DNA of 64,000 nucleotides from Levilactobacillus angrenensis (GCF_003946085.1 NZ_RHOB01000006.1:1-64000), one strand, 5' to 3'. Shown: positions 27,627 to 38,054, numbered from the stretch's first letter. Numbers and translations are program-made. The notes: generated from the sequence alone by a model not told the origin.

Positions 27627-29003
27627 TTACTTAGTCGTACTCAAGGAAGAAGCCGTTTCGGTACCAGCCTTTTCCCGTAAGGTCGCTTCGATGTCTTCCA
27701 ATGACCGGTTCCGCGTTTCGAAAACCTTCTTTTGCACGAACCAGATGGAGACAAAGCACAGCACACCGTAGCCGATGAACAAGCTCCCCGTTCCGAAGAA
27801 GTCCAATAAGGATGGGAACGTCAGGGAGACGATCATGTTGGCCGTCCAGTTGATGACACTGGCAAAGGAGTTCCCTAAGCCCCGGATGTTCAACGGGAAG
27901 ACTTCCCCAATCATGACCCACATCACGGGGCCCCAAGTGGCGGAGAAGAACGCGATGTAGACGGTCAAGGCGATTACGGAAATAATCGCTGCGGTTTGTG
28001 AGCCACCAGAGAATTTCATCCCAAAGCTCATGACGAACAGGGAAATCCCCATCCCGACGGCACCAATATTGAGCATCTTTTTCCGATCGATCTTATCCAT
28101 GATGGCCACTGCCACCGCCGTGACAATTACGTTGAAGATACCGATACCGATGTGGGCCAGCAAAGCGGCACTCACACCAAACCCAACATCAGTAAAAATC
28201 GTCGGTGCGTAGTACAACACTGTGTTGCATCCCATGACCTGTTGGAAAATGGCTAAGCCAATCCCAATGATCAATGATGGCCGGACCATCTTGCCAAATA
28301 ATTCTGACCAGCCGCCACTCACGATTTTAGCCGATTCTTCAATCGCAGCCACTTCTTGGTCAACCGCCTTTTCATCGTGCTTGTTCATGGTTTCCAGCAC
28401 CTCACGCGCTTGGTCCATGTGGCCCGACTTGACTAAGAACCGCGGACTTTCCGGTAAGATCAGTCCTCCCAAGAACAGTAAAGCGGCGGGAAGAGCGGCA
28501 AAACCCAACATCCAGCGCCAACCAGTGTACATTCCCGAGAAGCTGTAATTGGTGATGTAAGCCAACAGAATCCCAGTCATGACCATCAGTTGGAATAGAC
28601 TGGAAACCGTCCCCCGCTTATCAGCAGGTGCTAATTCAGCCAAATACGTTGGAATCAAGGCCGAAGCGGCACCAACGGCCATCCCTAAGATGATTCGGGA
28701 AATGATCAACGTCCAAAACTCTGGCGAGAACGCGGACCCCAAGGCCCCAACGAAGAAAATGATAGCAGATAACAGTAATAATTTCCGCCGACCAAAACGG
28801 TCAGAGGAAGGCCCAATGATGGCAGCCCCCAAGATGGCCCCCAACAAGACGGCACTAACGACCCAGCCCTGTTGCCAAGACCCCAGGTGCATTTGCCGCT
28901 GAATAAATAGAATGGCGCCAGAAATGACCCCGGTATCATACCCAAACAGTAACCCACCGAGTGCGCCGAAGAAATAGACAAATCCAGTTGAAACTTTTCG
29001 CAT
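27627..29003 (-). CDS. xylT: D-xylose:proton symporter, copy 1
   Basis: Major-facilitator sugar porter (458 residues, 12 segments) importing D-xylose with a proton. The sugar-porter signatures DRFGRRK, PESPRFLVKSG and FETRNRSLEDIE are visible. The sequence is nearly that of the characterised L. brevis XylT as I remember it. ATG 29003 follows GGAGCGAG. Has its own promoter with cre and XylR operator (29172-29242). The paralogue xylT copy 2 lies directly upstream on the same strand. Confidence 0.93.
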   Translation of the reverse strand: MRKVSTGFVYFFGALGGLLFGYDTGVISGAILFIQRQMHLGSWQQGWVVSAVLLGAILGAAIIGPSSDRFGRRKLLLLSAIIFFVGALGSAFSPEFWTLIISRIILGMAVGAASALIPTYLAELAPADKRGTVSSLFQLMVMTGILLAYITNYSFSGMYTGWRWMLGFAALPAALLFLGGLILPESPRFLVKSGHMDQAREVLETMNKHDEKAVDQEVAAIEESAKIVSGGWSELFGKMVRPSLIIGIGLAIFQQVMGCNTVLYYAPTIFTDVGFGVSAALLAHIGIGIFNVIVTAVAVAIMDKIDRKKMLNIGAVGMGISLFVMSFGMKFSGGSQTAAIISVIALTVYIAFFSATWGPVMWVMIGEVFPLNIRGLGNSFASVINWTANMIVSLTFPSLLDFFGTGSLFIGYGVLCFVSIWFVQKKVFETRNRSLEDIEATLREKAGTETASSLSTTK

Positions 29004-29171
29004 AACTCTCGCTCCTTATACGGCCTGCGCCGTAGACTTCAAGACTCAGAAACTCATTGCGTGATCGTCAGCTAAGGTGAGAAGCCGGCTTTCTTTGACG
29101 AAACCGGTTTGAGCAGCGATAGTTCGGCGGTTCACACTGTCTATGTGAATAAGTGTAAGTTGGTAACTTCA

Positions 29172-29242
29172 GTTGGTTGATTGTCGCAACCAACCATGAA
29201 CATAATTCTAACACTTTTATCTGTCATTTGAAAGCGTTTTCT
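29172..29242 (-). promoter_or_regulatory. xylT1 promoter: XylR operator, -10/-35 and cre
   Basis: Minus-strand promoter: -35 TTTCAA (29228-29233), 17-base spacer, -10 TAGAAT (29205-29210). A cre, TTGAAAGCGTTTTCT (29228-29242), matches the WTGNAANCGNWNNCW consensus fully and covers the -35 box. The palindrome GTTGGTT-N9-AACCAAC (29172-29194) lies 10 bases downstream of the -10 box. Expected: CcpA repression by glucose and XylR repression without xylose. Confidence 0.85.
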
Positions 29243-29329
29243 AAAGCGAGCTTGTACTTTTAGTCACAGACGTGATTCTGTCCATTAGAAAAGGCCGTCC
29301 CCCGCGGAACGACCTTGTGTGAAACAACT

Positions 29330-30703
29330 TTATTTTGCCGTACTCAGGTCTTGAGCTGTTTCGCCAGCCTTGGCCCGGAGTGTGGCTTCGATGTCTTCTA
29401 ATGACCGGTTCCGCGTTTCAAAGACCTTCTTCTGCACGAACCAGATGGAGGCGAAGCACAGCACGCCGTAACCGATGAACAGACTCCCAGTCCCAAAGAA
29501 GTTCAATAATGCCGGGAACGTCAATGAGACGACCATGTTGGCTGACCAGTTGATGACACTGGCAAAGGAATTACCGAGTCCCCGGATGTTCAGGGGGAAG
29601 ACTTCCCCAATCATGACCCACATCACGGGGCCCCAAGTGGCGGAGAAGAACGCAATGTAGATGGTCAACGCAATCACGGAAATAATCGCGGCGGCTTGGG
29701 AACCACCGGAGAATTTCATCCCAATACTCATGACGAACAGGGAAATCCCCATCCCCACGGCACCGACGTTAAGCATCTTCTTACGGTCGACCTTGTCCAT
29801 GATGGCCACGGCAATCGCCGTCACCGCCACGTTAAACACCCCGATACCAATGTGGGCCAGCAACGCGGCGTTCACACCAAAGCCGACGTCGGTGAAGATG
29901 GTGGGTGCGTAATACAACACAGTGTTACAGCCCATGACTTGTTGGAAAATGGCTAGGCCAATCCCAATGATCAGCGACGGCCGAACCATCTTGCCAAATA
30001 ATTCAGACCAACCGCCATTTTTCATTTGCGCTTGTTCCTTGATCTGGGCCAATTCGGTCTCCACAGCCGCCGTGTCGTGCTTGTTCATGGTGTCTAAAAC
30101 GGCGCGCGCCTGGTCGGCATGGCCCGTCTTGACTAAGAACCGGGGACTTTCCGGTAAGATCAGCCCGCCCAAGAACAGTAAAGCGGCGGGAATCGCGGCA
30201 AAGCCCAGCATCCACCGCCAGCCGGTGTAGAAGCCAGACCAGGCGTAGTTGGTCACATAAGCCAGCAAGATCCCGGTCATGACCATCAGTTGGAACAGAC
30301 TGGAGACCGTTCCCCGTTTGTCTGCGGGTGACAGCTCGGCCAGGTACGTCGGAATCAGCGCCGAAGCGGCCCCGACGGCCATCCCCAGCACCACGCGAGA
30401 GATGATCAACGTCCAAAATTCAGGCGCCAACCCGGACCCCACGGCCCCAACGAAGAAAATAATGGCAGATAACAGCAATAATTTCCGCCGACCATACCGG
30501 TCAGAGGAAGGCCCAATGATAGCGGCTCCCAAAATCGCGCCGAGCAAGACGGCACTGACGACCCAGCCCTGTTGCCAGGAACCCAGGTGCATTTGCTTTT
30601 GGATAAACAAAATGGCGCCAGAGATGACCCCGGTATCGTAACCGAAGAGCAAGCCACCCAGTGCCCCAAAGAAATAAACAAATCCGGTCGAAACTTTTCG
30701 CAT
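29330..30703 (-). CDS. xylT: D-xylose:proton symporter, copy 2
   Basis: 457 residues, closely similar to copy 1 and collinear with it. Differences cluster in the central cytoplasmic loop (ARAVLDTMNKHDTAAVETEL region) and the C-terminal tail. Same sugar-porter motifs. ATG 30703 follows GGAGCGAG. It has an independent promoter with the same regulatory layout. A tandem duplication rather than an assembly repeat, since the copies differ throughout, including at many synonymous positions. Confidence 0.93.
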   Translation of the reverse strand: MRKVSTGFVYFFGALGGLLFGYDTGVISGAILFIQKQMHLGSWQQGWVVSAVLLGAILGAAIIGPSSDRYGRRKLLLLSAIIFFVGAVGSGLAPEFWTLIISRVVLGMAVGAASALIPTYLAELSPADKRGTVSSLFQLMVMTGILLAYVTNYAWSGFYTGWRWMLGFAAIPAALLFLGGLILPESPRFLVKTGHADQARAVLDTMNKHDTAAVETELAQIKEQAQMKNGGWSELFGKMVRPSLIIGIGLAIFQQVMGCNTVLYYAPTIFTDVGFGVNAALLAHIGIGVFNVAVTAIAVAIMDKVDRKKMLNVGAVGMGISLFVMSIGMKFSGGSQAAAIISVIALTIYIAFFSATWGPVMWVMIGEVFPLNIRGLGNSFASVINWSANMVVSLTFPALLNFFGTGSLFIGYGVLCFASIWFVQKKVFETRNRSLEDIEATLRAKAGETAQDLSTAK

Positions 30704-30794
30704 AGATCTCGCTCCTTATGTGGCTTTCGCCAAAATTCACGTGTGACAAAATATGTGGAAGTATAGCTGAATGTGTAAGTTGGTTTTTGTTCAC

Positions 30795-30864
30795 GTTGGT
30801 TGGTCGGATAAACCAACCCTGAGAGTAGGATAGCACGATTATCCTTATTTTGGAAGCGTTTTCT
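30795..30864 (-). promoter_or_regulatory. xylT2 promoter: XylR operator and cre
   Basis: Operator GTTGGTT-N9-AACCAAC (30795-30817, 23 bp). -10 TATCCT preceded by TG-C (extended), TTCCAA 17 bases upstream, and a perfect cre TTGGAAGCGTTTTCT at 30850-30864 over the -35 region. Same architecture as the xylA and xylT1 promoters. Confidence 0.8.
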
Positions 30865-30982
30865 TCAAAAATAGAACTTTTCCGTAACTTTGTCTAATTT
30901 CTGAAAGGCCCCGTCCCAATGGCAATCCCGGCCGCACCACGCTTTATCGTTTTACCCTGACACGTACTTTCTGAGCCCACGC

Positions 30983-31018
30983 AAAAAAGTTTGAGAACCT
31001 CAAATTCTCAAACTTTTT
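30983..31018. terminator. Terminator between xylB and xylT2
   Basis: Stem AAGTTTGAGAA / TTCTCAAACTT with T-runs on both strands. Separates the xylAB transcript from xylT2. Bases 30865-31162 hold no gene otherwise. Confidence 0.85.
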
Positions 31019-31162
31019 CGCCGCTTTTAAATAGCCGAAACGTGCGTCAACGGGCAGCCGGTTCCGCTTAAACCTGATCATCAAACAATCCAAGCCCGGG
31101 ATTATTCAATGATCAGCCTTAATGCTCACCGGCTAAGCGCCCTTTGCCCCACTCTTAACTGG

Positions 31163-32671
31163 CTACAATTCCGCCTTCCGGTACGCTAACAGCTGCGCAC
31201 TAATGCCCTTGGTCTGTTGGTAGACCTGCTTGTAAATGGCGTGCATTTTCGCATATTTCTTAACGTTTTCTGGGTTTGGTTCGTAGGCCTTGCCGAAGTG
31301 AACGAAGGTCTTGGCACAGTCCTGGAGTGAGTCAAACCAGCCCAGACCAGTGGCCGCAATCATAGCGGCGCCCATGCCTGGTCCCTGTTCGTTGGTCAGG
31401 CTGACCACTTTGCGATTGAAGATATCGGCTTGAATCTGCAGCCACAGTGGACTCTTGGCCCCACCCCCGATGGAAACGACGGTGTCAAAGTCCGCGCCAT
31501 TTTCCTCGTAGATGTCAAAGAGGTCTCTAAAGGAGAAGCTGATGCCTTCCAGCACGGCCCGCACGAAATCGTAGCGCTGATGGGTGCCGTCGATACCGGT
31601 AAAGCTCCCCCGAATATCAGCGTCCGCATACGGTGCCCGTTCACCCACGATATAAGGCGTGTAGAGCAGGCCGTTGGCACCAACCGTGGACTTGGCGGCA
31701 CTGGCGACAAATTCCGTAAAGTCTTCGATGGGCGCAAAAGTCTTCTTAAACCAGCTCAGCGAGTACCCCGCGGCCAAGGTGACCCCCATGGAGTAGAACT
31801 TGTCCGGAATCGCGTGGTCCTCGAACTGCAGCACGCCGTGATAGTTCACGTCGGCATTGTCCTCATACTTCAGGACCACCCCAGACGTCCCAATGCTCGA
31901 CAGCACCATGTTAGGCTGCAAAATTCCTGCGCCCACGGCTCCGGCAGCGTTGTCGGCCGCCCCACCAAAGACTTTGGTGGCTGGCGTCAACCCGGAAAAT
32001 TCGGCATAGGCAGCCGTGACGGTCCCGGCAAAGTCCACCGACTTGATCAGTGGCGGGCACATCGACAGCGGGATATCAAAGGCGTCACAGATTTTTTCAC
32101 TCCACTGCCCCTTGGCGACGTCCAGCAAGACCGTCCCGGTGGCGTCAGAGTAGTCCATAGCCAAGTTGCCGGTCATCCGGTAACGCACGTAGTCTTTGGG
32201 CAGGACAAAATACTTGGCTTGGGCCCAAATGTCGGGCTCGTTTTCCTTGACCCACAGCAGTTTGGTCAGCGTGAAGCCTTCCAACGGCTGGTTGCGCGTA
32301 ATGTCAACGAATTCATCGCCCAGCTTGGCCTCGATTTCTTCGCGTTGCGGTGTGCTCCGCGTATCGTTCCATAAAATGGCTGGCCGCAAGACCTTCTTGT
32401 TGGCGTCCAATAAAACCAACCCGTGCATTTGCCCAGAGTAACTCAGGCCCTCGATATCTTCGGCGGCCAAATGGTCGTTTAAAATCAACCGGACAATGGC
32501 CACGGTCGTGCCGGAGACCCAGTCCTCTGGATTCTGTTCATTGTAGCCGGGTTGCTGTTGAATCAAGTCGTAGTCGAAACTTTCTTGGGCCACGATCTGC
32601 CCGCTGTGGTCGAGGGCGGACACCTTCACGGCACTCGTGCCCAGGTCGACGCCCAGTACGTACTTCCCCAT
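31163..32671 (-). CDS. xylB: Xylulokinase
   Basis: Phosphorylates D-xylulose to xylulose-5-phosphate, feeding the phosphoketolase pathway. FGGY-family kinase of 502 residues: [17 protein letters not shown] (ATP phosphate 1 loop), [12 protein letters not shown] (substrate motif), [14 protein letters not shown] and [16 protein letters not shown] (adenosine motif). ATG 32671 follows TAGGAGG. Downstream of xylA, separated by a hairpin at 32740-32766 and probably cotranscribed. Confidence 0.95.
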   Translation of the reverse strand: MGKYVLGVDLGTSAVKVSALDHSGQIVAQESFDYDLIQQQPGYNEQNPEDWVSGTTVAIVRLILNDHLAAEDIEGLSYSGQMHGLVLLDANKKVLRPAILWNDTRSTPQREEIEAKLGDEFVDITRNQPLEGFTLTKLLWVKENEPDIWAQAKYFVLPKDYVRYRMTGNLAMDYSDATGTVLLDVAKGQWSEKICDAFDIPLSMCPPLIKSVDFAGTVTAAYAEFSGLTPATKVFGGAADNAAGAVGAGILQPNMVLSSIGTSGVVLKYEDNADVNYHGVLQFEDHAIPDKFYSMGVTLAAGYSLSWFKKTFAPIEDFTEFVASAAKSTVGANGLLYTPYIVGERAPYADADIRGSFTGIDGTHQRYDFVRAVLEGISFSFRDLFDIYEENGADFDTVVSIGGGAKSPLWLQIQADIFNRKVVSLTNEQGPGMGAAMIAATGLGWFDSLQDCAKTFVHFGKAYEPNPENVKKYAKMHAIYKQVYQQTKGISAQLLAYRKAEL

Positions 32672-32739
32672 CAGTCATTCCTCCTAGATGTTCTTTGTTC
32701 TAGTTTACCGTAAATCACGGTTTTGCGACCACGCAAATT

Positions 32740-32766
32740 GGCGGACGAACCCACCGTTCGTCCGCC
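32740..32766 (-). promoter_or_regulatory. Intercistronic hairpin xylA-xylB
   Basis: Perfect 11-bp stem GGCGGACGAAC / GTTCGTCCGCC with a 5-base loop and only a weak T tract after it. More likely an mRNA-stabilising or attenuating hairpin after xylA than a full terminator, giving more xylA than xylB product. Confidence 0.6.
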
Positions 32767-32800
32767 ATTTGCTGGTCAGTTATTTCGCGTCACGAAACGA

Positions 32801-34150
32801 TTACTTGCTAAGGGTTTCGATGATGTAATGGTTGATTGTATCCTTAACTTCCTCCAAGTGATCGGAATGCGTTGCGGCAATCAATTCTGATTGTGGCTTG
32901 TCGATTGCGTAAGCTTCCAAGGACTTCAAGTCAGCCTTACCGCTTTCGATGTCGGCACCGATACCAGACTTGTATGAGCTGTAACGGTCAGCCTTCAGGG
33001 TATCTAAGAACCCGTCAGCCTTCATGGCTGCAGCAACCCGCAGGCCGGCAGCGAAGCTATCCATCCCAACGATGTGGCCTAAGAAGAGGTCTTCTGGGGC
33101 AAATGAGGAACGACGTGGCTTGGCATCAAAGTTCAACCCACCGCGAGGGCCAATGCTGCCGTTTTCAACGACTTCATACATTGCGGCCGTCGTTTCGTAT
33201 AAGTTAGATGGGTATTCATCAATGTCCCAGCCGATCAGCTTGTCGCCTTGGTTGGCATCCAATGAGCCCAGTAAGCCGGCTTCACGTGCCACACGGATTT
33301 CGTGTTGGTAAGTGTGACCTGCCAAGTTGGCGTGGTTCCCTTCCAAGTTCAACTTGAAGTCTTTGTCCAAGTCGTATTCCTTCATGAAGGCAATCGTGGT
33401 TGCGGCATCAAAGTCGTATTGGTGCGTCGTTGGTTCCTTAGGCTTTGGTTCGAGCAGCATTTGGGCGTCGAAGCCAATTTCGTTGGCGTAATCCTTAGCC
33501 ATGTGGAACATCTTAGCAGCGTGTTCTTGTTCTTGCTTCATGTTCGTGTTCCAGAGGGATTCGTAACCTTCACGGCCACCCCAGAAGACATAGTTTTCAG
33601 AACCCACGCGCTTCCCGATTTCCAAACTGTGCTTGAGTTGCGCAGCACTGTAAGCGTAAATGTCAGCGTATGGTGAGGTGCCAGCCCCTTCAACGAAACG
33701 TGGGTTGGTGAACATGTTAGACGTGTTCCAAAGCACCTTCATGCCAGAAGTCTTTTGGTTCTCAACGATCTTATCAACGACTTTGTCGAGGTTCGCGTTG
33801 GTTTCCCGCAGCGTGTCGCCTTCTGGTGCTAAGTCGCGGTCGTGGAAGCAAAGGTAGTCAACGCCCAACTTGTTGTAGAATTCAAATGCGGCATCGACCT
33901 TAGCTAAGGCTTGGTCCATTGGATCCGTGTACTTGTCGTATGGCCGTTGCGCAGTCCCATCACCGAAGGGGTCAACCAAACGTTGGTCAAAGGTGTGCCA
34001 GTAAGCGACGGCAAACCGTAACCAGTCCTTCATCTTTTTACCAGCAATTACTTCTTCTGGATTGTAGTATTGAAAACCTAAACCTGATTTTTTATCTTGA
34101 TGGCCGACGTATTGAATCTTGTCGACGCCTTTCCAGTATTCTTCAGTCAT
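32801..34150 (-). CDS. xylA: Xylose isomerase
   Basis: Isomerises D-xylose to D-xylulose with divalent metals, the first step after import. 449 residues, class II type with the longer N-terminus. Active-site motifs: [13 protein letters not shown] (catalytic His and Asp), [15 protein letters not shown] (metal Glu and Lys), [16 protein letters not shown], and the [17 protein letters not shown] metal region. ATG 34150 lies 13 bases after GGAGG, slightly long. First gene of xylAB, controlled at 34171-34241. Confidence 0.96.
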   Translation of the reverse strand: MTEEYWKGVDKIQYVGHQDKKSGLGFQYYNPEEVIAGKKMKDWLRFAVAYWHTFDQRLVDPFGDGTAQRPYDKYTDPMDQALAKVDAAFEFYNKLGVDYLCFHDRDLAPEGDTLRETNANLDKVVDKIVENQKTSGMKVLWNTSNMFTNPRFVEGAGTSPYADIYAYSAAQLKHSLEIGKRVGSENYVFWGGREGYESLWNTNMKQEQEHAAKMFHMAKDYANEIGFDAQMLLEPKPKEPTTHQYDFDAATTIAFMKEYDLDKDFKLNLEGNHANLAGHTYQHEIRVAREAGLLGSLDANQGDKLIGWDIDEYPSNLYETTAAMYEVVENGSIGPRGGLNFDAKPRRSSFAPEDLFLGHIVGMDSFAAGLRVAAAMKADGFLDTLKADRYSSYKSGIGADIESGKADLKSLEAYAIDKPQSELIAATHSDHLEEVKDTINHYIIETLSK

Positions 34151-34170
34151 AATTTTATAATACCCTCCTA

Positions 34171-34241
34171 GTTAGTTCGTTGCGACAACCAACTTACAAA
34201 TATCAGTATACAAGGTTTTTCTGTTTTTGCAAGCGTTTTCT
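34171..34241 (-). promoter_or_regulatory. xylA promoter: XylR operator, -10/-35 and cre
   Basis: -35 TTGCAA (34227-34232), 16-base spacer, -10 TATACT (34205-34210). Perfect cre TTGCAAGCGTTTTCT at 34227-34241 overlapping the -35 box. XylR palindrome GTTAGTT-N9-AACCAAC at 34171-34193, 11 bases past the -10 box. Confidence 0.85.
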
Positions 34242-34502
34242 TTAAATTTATTGGGAAATCTTTTTGGCGTACGGTTTTGTACCTTAGTGGCTTAACCATC
34301 TCCGTCAATAAACATGATGGTTGTTTCACAGTATAATCGTACAGTTATGGTTATTAACTTTATTGTGAATCTTATAGATTTTAGCTTAATAGACGCCTAT
34401 AATAGGCTTTAATAACAATGTTTATTTCTACTGGGTATTTACTTATCACCCAGCACTAGGAAACTGGGTAATCGTTAATCAACCATTTGAGGGGGAACCA
34501 TC

Positions 34503-36818
34503 ATGTTTAAGGGGCACAACGAATCGCTGCATTATAAGATGTACAAGAGTGGTAAATCCTGGGTTTTCGCTGGGATTGTCTCGGTTGGACTGTTAGTTGG
34601 TTTCGGCGGTGTCACCGCTTTGGCAGACACTGCCCCTACCGCTTCCGACGACCCGACTGGACAAGTTGTCGCGGAAAAGCAGCCGGCAAAAGATGACGAT
34701 TCAGCAACTAAAGAGCCGCAAGCTGATTCTGCATTACCTGACGACTCGAAGCCTGAGGTCACGACCCCTGACGGCCAACAACCTGCCTCAACGCCGGCAG
34801 GCTCCAATCTTGAAAATCCTGACGACCAAGCGCCGACAAAAGATCCTACCAATCAGCAAGAACAAAATTTAGACAACGCAGATGTACATACCGAAGAACC
34901 AGAGACACCAGTGACTCCGACACCAACCAAGCACCCTAGTAGGTTAGCTAAGTTGGCTGCACCAGCACCAGCACCTGCGCCGGCTCCCACTGCAACACCC
35001 ACTGCTGTTCCAGAAGCTGCGCCTATTACCGCTAGCGATGCGTCGATTGATACTTGGATGCCAAACAAGACGTTGCAACAACTGGTCGCTAACCAATTAA
35101 AGAAGAGTGTTAACGACTTAACTAAAGATGACGTGACAAGTCTGACCAGACTTGAAGCTACCCACGTGCTGCACAGTCCCAATGTTTTTGTTGATGGTAC
35201 TAGTTCCTTTGACCTTAAGGGATTAGAGTTAGCGACTAATCTGACTTATTTGGACTTATCGTTTGATCCAAGTTATGACACCTTAAGCCTATCAGAAAAA
35301 AAACGTTCAGAATGGGGAGATGTCACCTCCCTAGATGCTCTATCCGGCTTAACCAATCTGCAAACCTTGCTTTTAGCACATAACCGAATCACAGATATTT
35401 CTCCGTTACAGAACCTAAAGCATCTAAAAGTATTAGATGTGTCAGACAACCAAATTTCAGATTTCTCCATGCTGGACGCCTCAATGCTCACAACAATGTC
35501 AATTGGTTCCCAGATTGCTACATCCAACACTGTTCAGTTTATTGATCCTAAAAATCCAACACTGACTTTATCTCAACTCGTCAAACTACCTCAAAATCTT
35601 GATGGTCAACTTAAACGACCTTTTGATGTACCGGAACGTTACGCTATATTCACTAGAGATTTAACAAAAGAGATTAACGGCAATACTTCAACCATAAAGA
35701 CTTTATTTTATCGATCAGGAACCGATTTGCAAGGCTATCAGGTTTTAGATGATTCCGGAACTGTTCAGTTTACAAACATTGCTCCACAGGAGACCCCTTA
35801 TTACATCAATAGCAATGAATGGAGGAACATCTACGATTATCCCGGTTCCACTCCCATTCAGACTCCCTACAAATACTATCTGCGAGCTAATTTACAGCTC
35901 TACTACACGCTAACTGGCAGTACTACCAAGCAACATACCTCTTTCACCGTCTTCATTCCCTACGACAACCTTCAAACCGCTGGCGACCTCACTGTCAAGT
36001 ACCTCGACGCAGATGGCAAAGCCATTCAAGACGATCAAGTCATTTCAGGCAAGCTAACCAGTGACACCTACGACCTGACAGCGGAAACCACCAGTCTTAA
36101 GGGCTACACCTTTGACCATGCAGACGGTAACCTGACCGGCCCTTACACCACCGATCCACAGACGGTTTCCTTGTACTTCACCAAGGACGCCACCAAGCCG
36201 GTCACACCACCAGTCGTGACGCCAACCACGACCGTTACCGTGACGACGCACTACGTGGATCAAAACGGCCAGTCGCTACACGCCGACCAAGTTCAAACAG
36301 GTCAGGCCGGTGACCACTACACCACGGATGCCGTCGATATTCCTGGCTTCGCACTCACCGCCACGCCTGCCAACGCTAGCGGGACCTTAGGCTCGACCGA
36401 CGTCGCTGTCACCTACGTTTACAACCAGCTGGATAACCCGGACCAGCCAACGACGCCGGCGCCGATTACTGATAACTCTGATGATGACGCCACCGCTGGC
36501 ACTGGCACTGACATCATGACTGGGCAACAAGCCGCTCAGGTCACTCCACAAGCTGATGACGTTGCTAACCTTGTCAGCCATGCCGGTCAAGCCGCGACCA
36601 TCGCCGACCTGACAGCTACTGGCAATCAGCCGGCCAAAGTAACGACCACCAACACTGCGACTGCCACGGCTTCATCGGCAGCCAACACCATCACTACCAA
36701 ACCCACTGCTAAGACGACCCTGCCACAAACCAATGACCAAACCCGCTCACCATTAATCGGGCTGGCCCTGTTGTTGGGCACGCTCATTGGCTTCGGGCTA
36801 AAACGTAAGCAACGCTAA
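34503..36818 (+). CDS. LRR and MucBP surface protein, sortase-anchored
   Basis: 771 residues. It begins with a KxYKxGKxW-type signal peptide (HYKMYKSGKSW, cleavage near ALADT), then an acidic Pro/Thr/Asp-rich stalk (50-150) with an APAPAPAP run. Leucine-rich repeats (about 215-330, e.g. LTNLQTLLLAHNRITDISPL) follow, then two MucBP-like domains (about 492-561 and 575-642), a Ser/Thr-rich wall span and the sorting signal LPQTN (about 740) with membrane helix and KRKQR. Probable adhesin exported and covalently wall-bound. The central part is visibly more AT-rich than both ends, suggesting a mosaic origin. ATG 34503 follows GAGGGGGA. Confidence 0.88.
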   Translation: MFKGHNESLHYKMYKSGKSWVFAGIVSVGLLVGFGGVTALADTAPTASDDPTGQVVAEKQPAKDDDSATKEPQADSALPDDSKPEVTTPDGQQPASTPAGSNLENPDDQAPTKDPTNQQEQNLDNADVHTEEPETPVTPTPTKHPSRLAKLAAPAPAPAPAPTATPTAVPEAAPITASDASIDTWMPNKTLQQLVANQLKKSVNDLTKDDVTSLTRLEATHVLHSPNVFVDGTSSFDLKGLELATNLTYLDLSFDPSYDTLSLSEKKRSEWGDVTSLDALSGLTNLQTLLLAHNRITDISPLQNLKHLKVLDVSDNQISDFSMLDASMLTTMSIGSQIATSNTVQFIDPKNPTLTLSQLVKLPQNLDGQLKRPFDVPERYAIFTRDLTKEINGNTSTIKTLFYRSGTDLQGYQVLDDSGTVQFTNIAPQETPYYINSNEWRNIYDYPGSTPIQTPYKYYLRANLQLYYTLTGSTTKQHTSFTVFIPYDNLQTAGDLTVKYLDADGKAIQDDQVISGKLTSDTYDLTAETTSLKGYTFDHADGNLTGPYTTDPQTVSLYFTKDATKPVTPPVVTPTTTVTVTTHYVDQNGQSLHADQVQTGQAGDHYTTDAVDIPGFALTATPANASGTLGSTDVAVTYVYNQLDNPDQPTTPAPITDNSDDDATAGTGTDIMTGQQAAQVTPQADDVANLVSHAGQAATIADLTATGNQPAKVTTTNTATATASSAANTITTKPTAKTTLPQTNDQTRSPLIGLALLLGTLIGFGLKRKQR

Positions 36819-36822
36819 CCAA

Positions 36823-36862
36823 AAAAATCTGACTCAGCCTTCATGGCGAGTCAGATTTTTTT
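36823..36862. terminator. Bidirectional terminator, surface protein / xylR
   Basis: AAAAAAATCTGACTC / GAGTCAGATTTTTTT stem between convergent genes. Confidence 0.9.
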
Positions 36863-38054
36863 ATTCAGCTTCTTCGGCACTGGGCCGTTCAAAATTCAAT
36901 TCATAATGCGTCAGGTTCAAGACGCGGTGGGTAATCACCGAACAGCCACCTAAAACCGTAGCCAGTCGGGCGTTTTGCGTCACGTCGATGGGCAGGTCAT
37001 TTTGCGCCAGACTGTGGTAGACCTCGCGAATTTGCGTCAACAGGTCCGGAATTTCTTCTACTAATGGTGAGTTCAGGAAGAAAGCGTCCGGGTCCAGTGA
37101 GCGCATCAGGTTGTAGATCAACCCGCCGATGGCCGTGGTAAATTGGCGAAGCACCACCACGGTATCCACGTCGCGGTCTTGATACAGTTGGACCAAGCCG
37201 GCCCGGTCCAACGTGGCCAAACCTTTTTTCTCTTCAATTTGTTGGATAATCGCGTCTTCGGAACTGATGTCTTCGGCGTGGACCGGGTGAGAATTGCCCG
37301 CACCATCCATGGCGATACTGACCACAGTTTGGCCAATTTCACCGGCATCGCCGTGTTCCCCGCGGAATAAGTCGCGACGCAAGATGATACCGGCCCCAAT
37401 TCCGCGGTGAATACTGACGGTCACGGTACTGTTCAGGTCCCGCGCGCCGTTGAAGTCGCGTTCGTATACGGCCGCCAGATTGGCTTCGTTTTCCAAGACC
37501 ACCGGCACCTGGTAAGCGGTGGTGAAGACTTGTTCCAAGTCCACGTCAGCCATGTCGATGAACGGCGATGTTTGGACTTGATTGTCGAGCACGATGCCGT
37601 GAATGGAAAAGCAAATTCCCAACAGGCCGTGGCTGGTCTGGTCTTCGCGACGCAACTGGTCGATGTAGCGCTTGATCTGGGCCACCATGTCATGGATCGA
37701 CTGCCCCTTGGTTTCGATGCGGTCATACTTCCAGACGTGGCCGTCCAAAAATGTAGCCAGCGCATGCAGGTGGCGATACCCCAGGTCAAACGTTAACGTG
37801 AAGCCGTAGTCCCGGTTGATTTCCACCAGTGTTGGCTTCCGGCCACCCGCGGTCGACGCCTCACCCAACCCCAACTCTGTCAAGTAACCGGCGGCCATCA
37901 GGGTGTTGTACAGTGATGAGATCGTGGACTTGTTCAAGTTTAACTGGTGAGAAATCTCTATCCGCGAGGTGGGGTGGTTATTAAAAATTTGTTGCAGAAC
38001 CAGACTTAGATTTTGATCGTGCAACTCGTTACGATTCATACTGCGACGAACCAT
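36861..38054 (-). CDS. xylR: XylR, ROK-family xylose repressor
   Basis: 397 residues: N-terminal winged helix (RIEISHQLNLNKSTISSLYN, about 31-50), then a ROK sugar-binding domain with GIGAGIILRRDLFRGEHGD and AGEIGQ. It would bind the GTTrGTT-N9-AACCAAC operators and release on xylose. The usual ROK zinc motif (CxCGxxGC) after AGEIG is missing, replaced by a longer segment. ATG 38054 follows GGAGG. Its upstream region carries a perfect cre and AACCAAC half sites, so autoregulation and catabolite repression are likely. Confidence 0.92.
   Translation of the reverse strand: MVRRSMNRNELHDQNLSLVLQQIFNNHPTSRIEISHQLNLNKSTISSLYNTLMAAGYLTELGLGEASTAGGRKPTLVEINRDYGFTLTFDLGYRHLHALATFLDGHVWKYDRIETKGQSIHDMVAQIKRYIDQLRREDQTSHGLLGICFSIHGIVLDNQVQTSPFIDMADVDLEQVFTTAYQVPVVLENEANLAAVYERDFNGARDLNSTVTVSIHRGIGAGIILRRDLFRGEHGDAGEIGQTVVSIAMDGAGNSHPVHAEDISSEDAIIQQIEEKKGLATLDRAGLVQLYQDRDVDTVVVLRQFTTAIGGLIYNLMRSLDPDAFFLNSPLVEEIPDLLTQIREVYHSLAQNDLPIDVTQNARLATVLGGCSVITHRVLNLTHYELNFERPSAEEAE

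Noticed and set aside
27627-30703. Assembly artefact duplicating xylT
   Set aside because: The two copies differ at many positions, including promoter spacers and protein loops, so both are real.
31430-32374. 314-codon frame opposite xylB
   Set aside because: Antisense shadow of a well-supported gene, with no family features.
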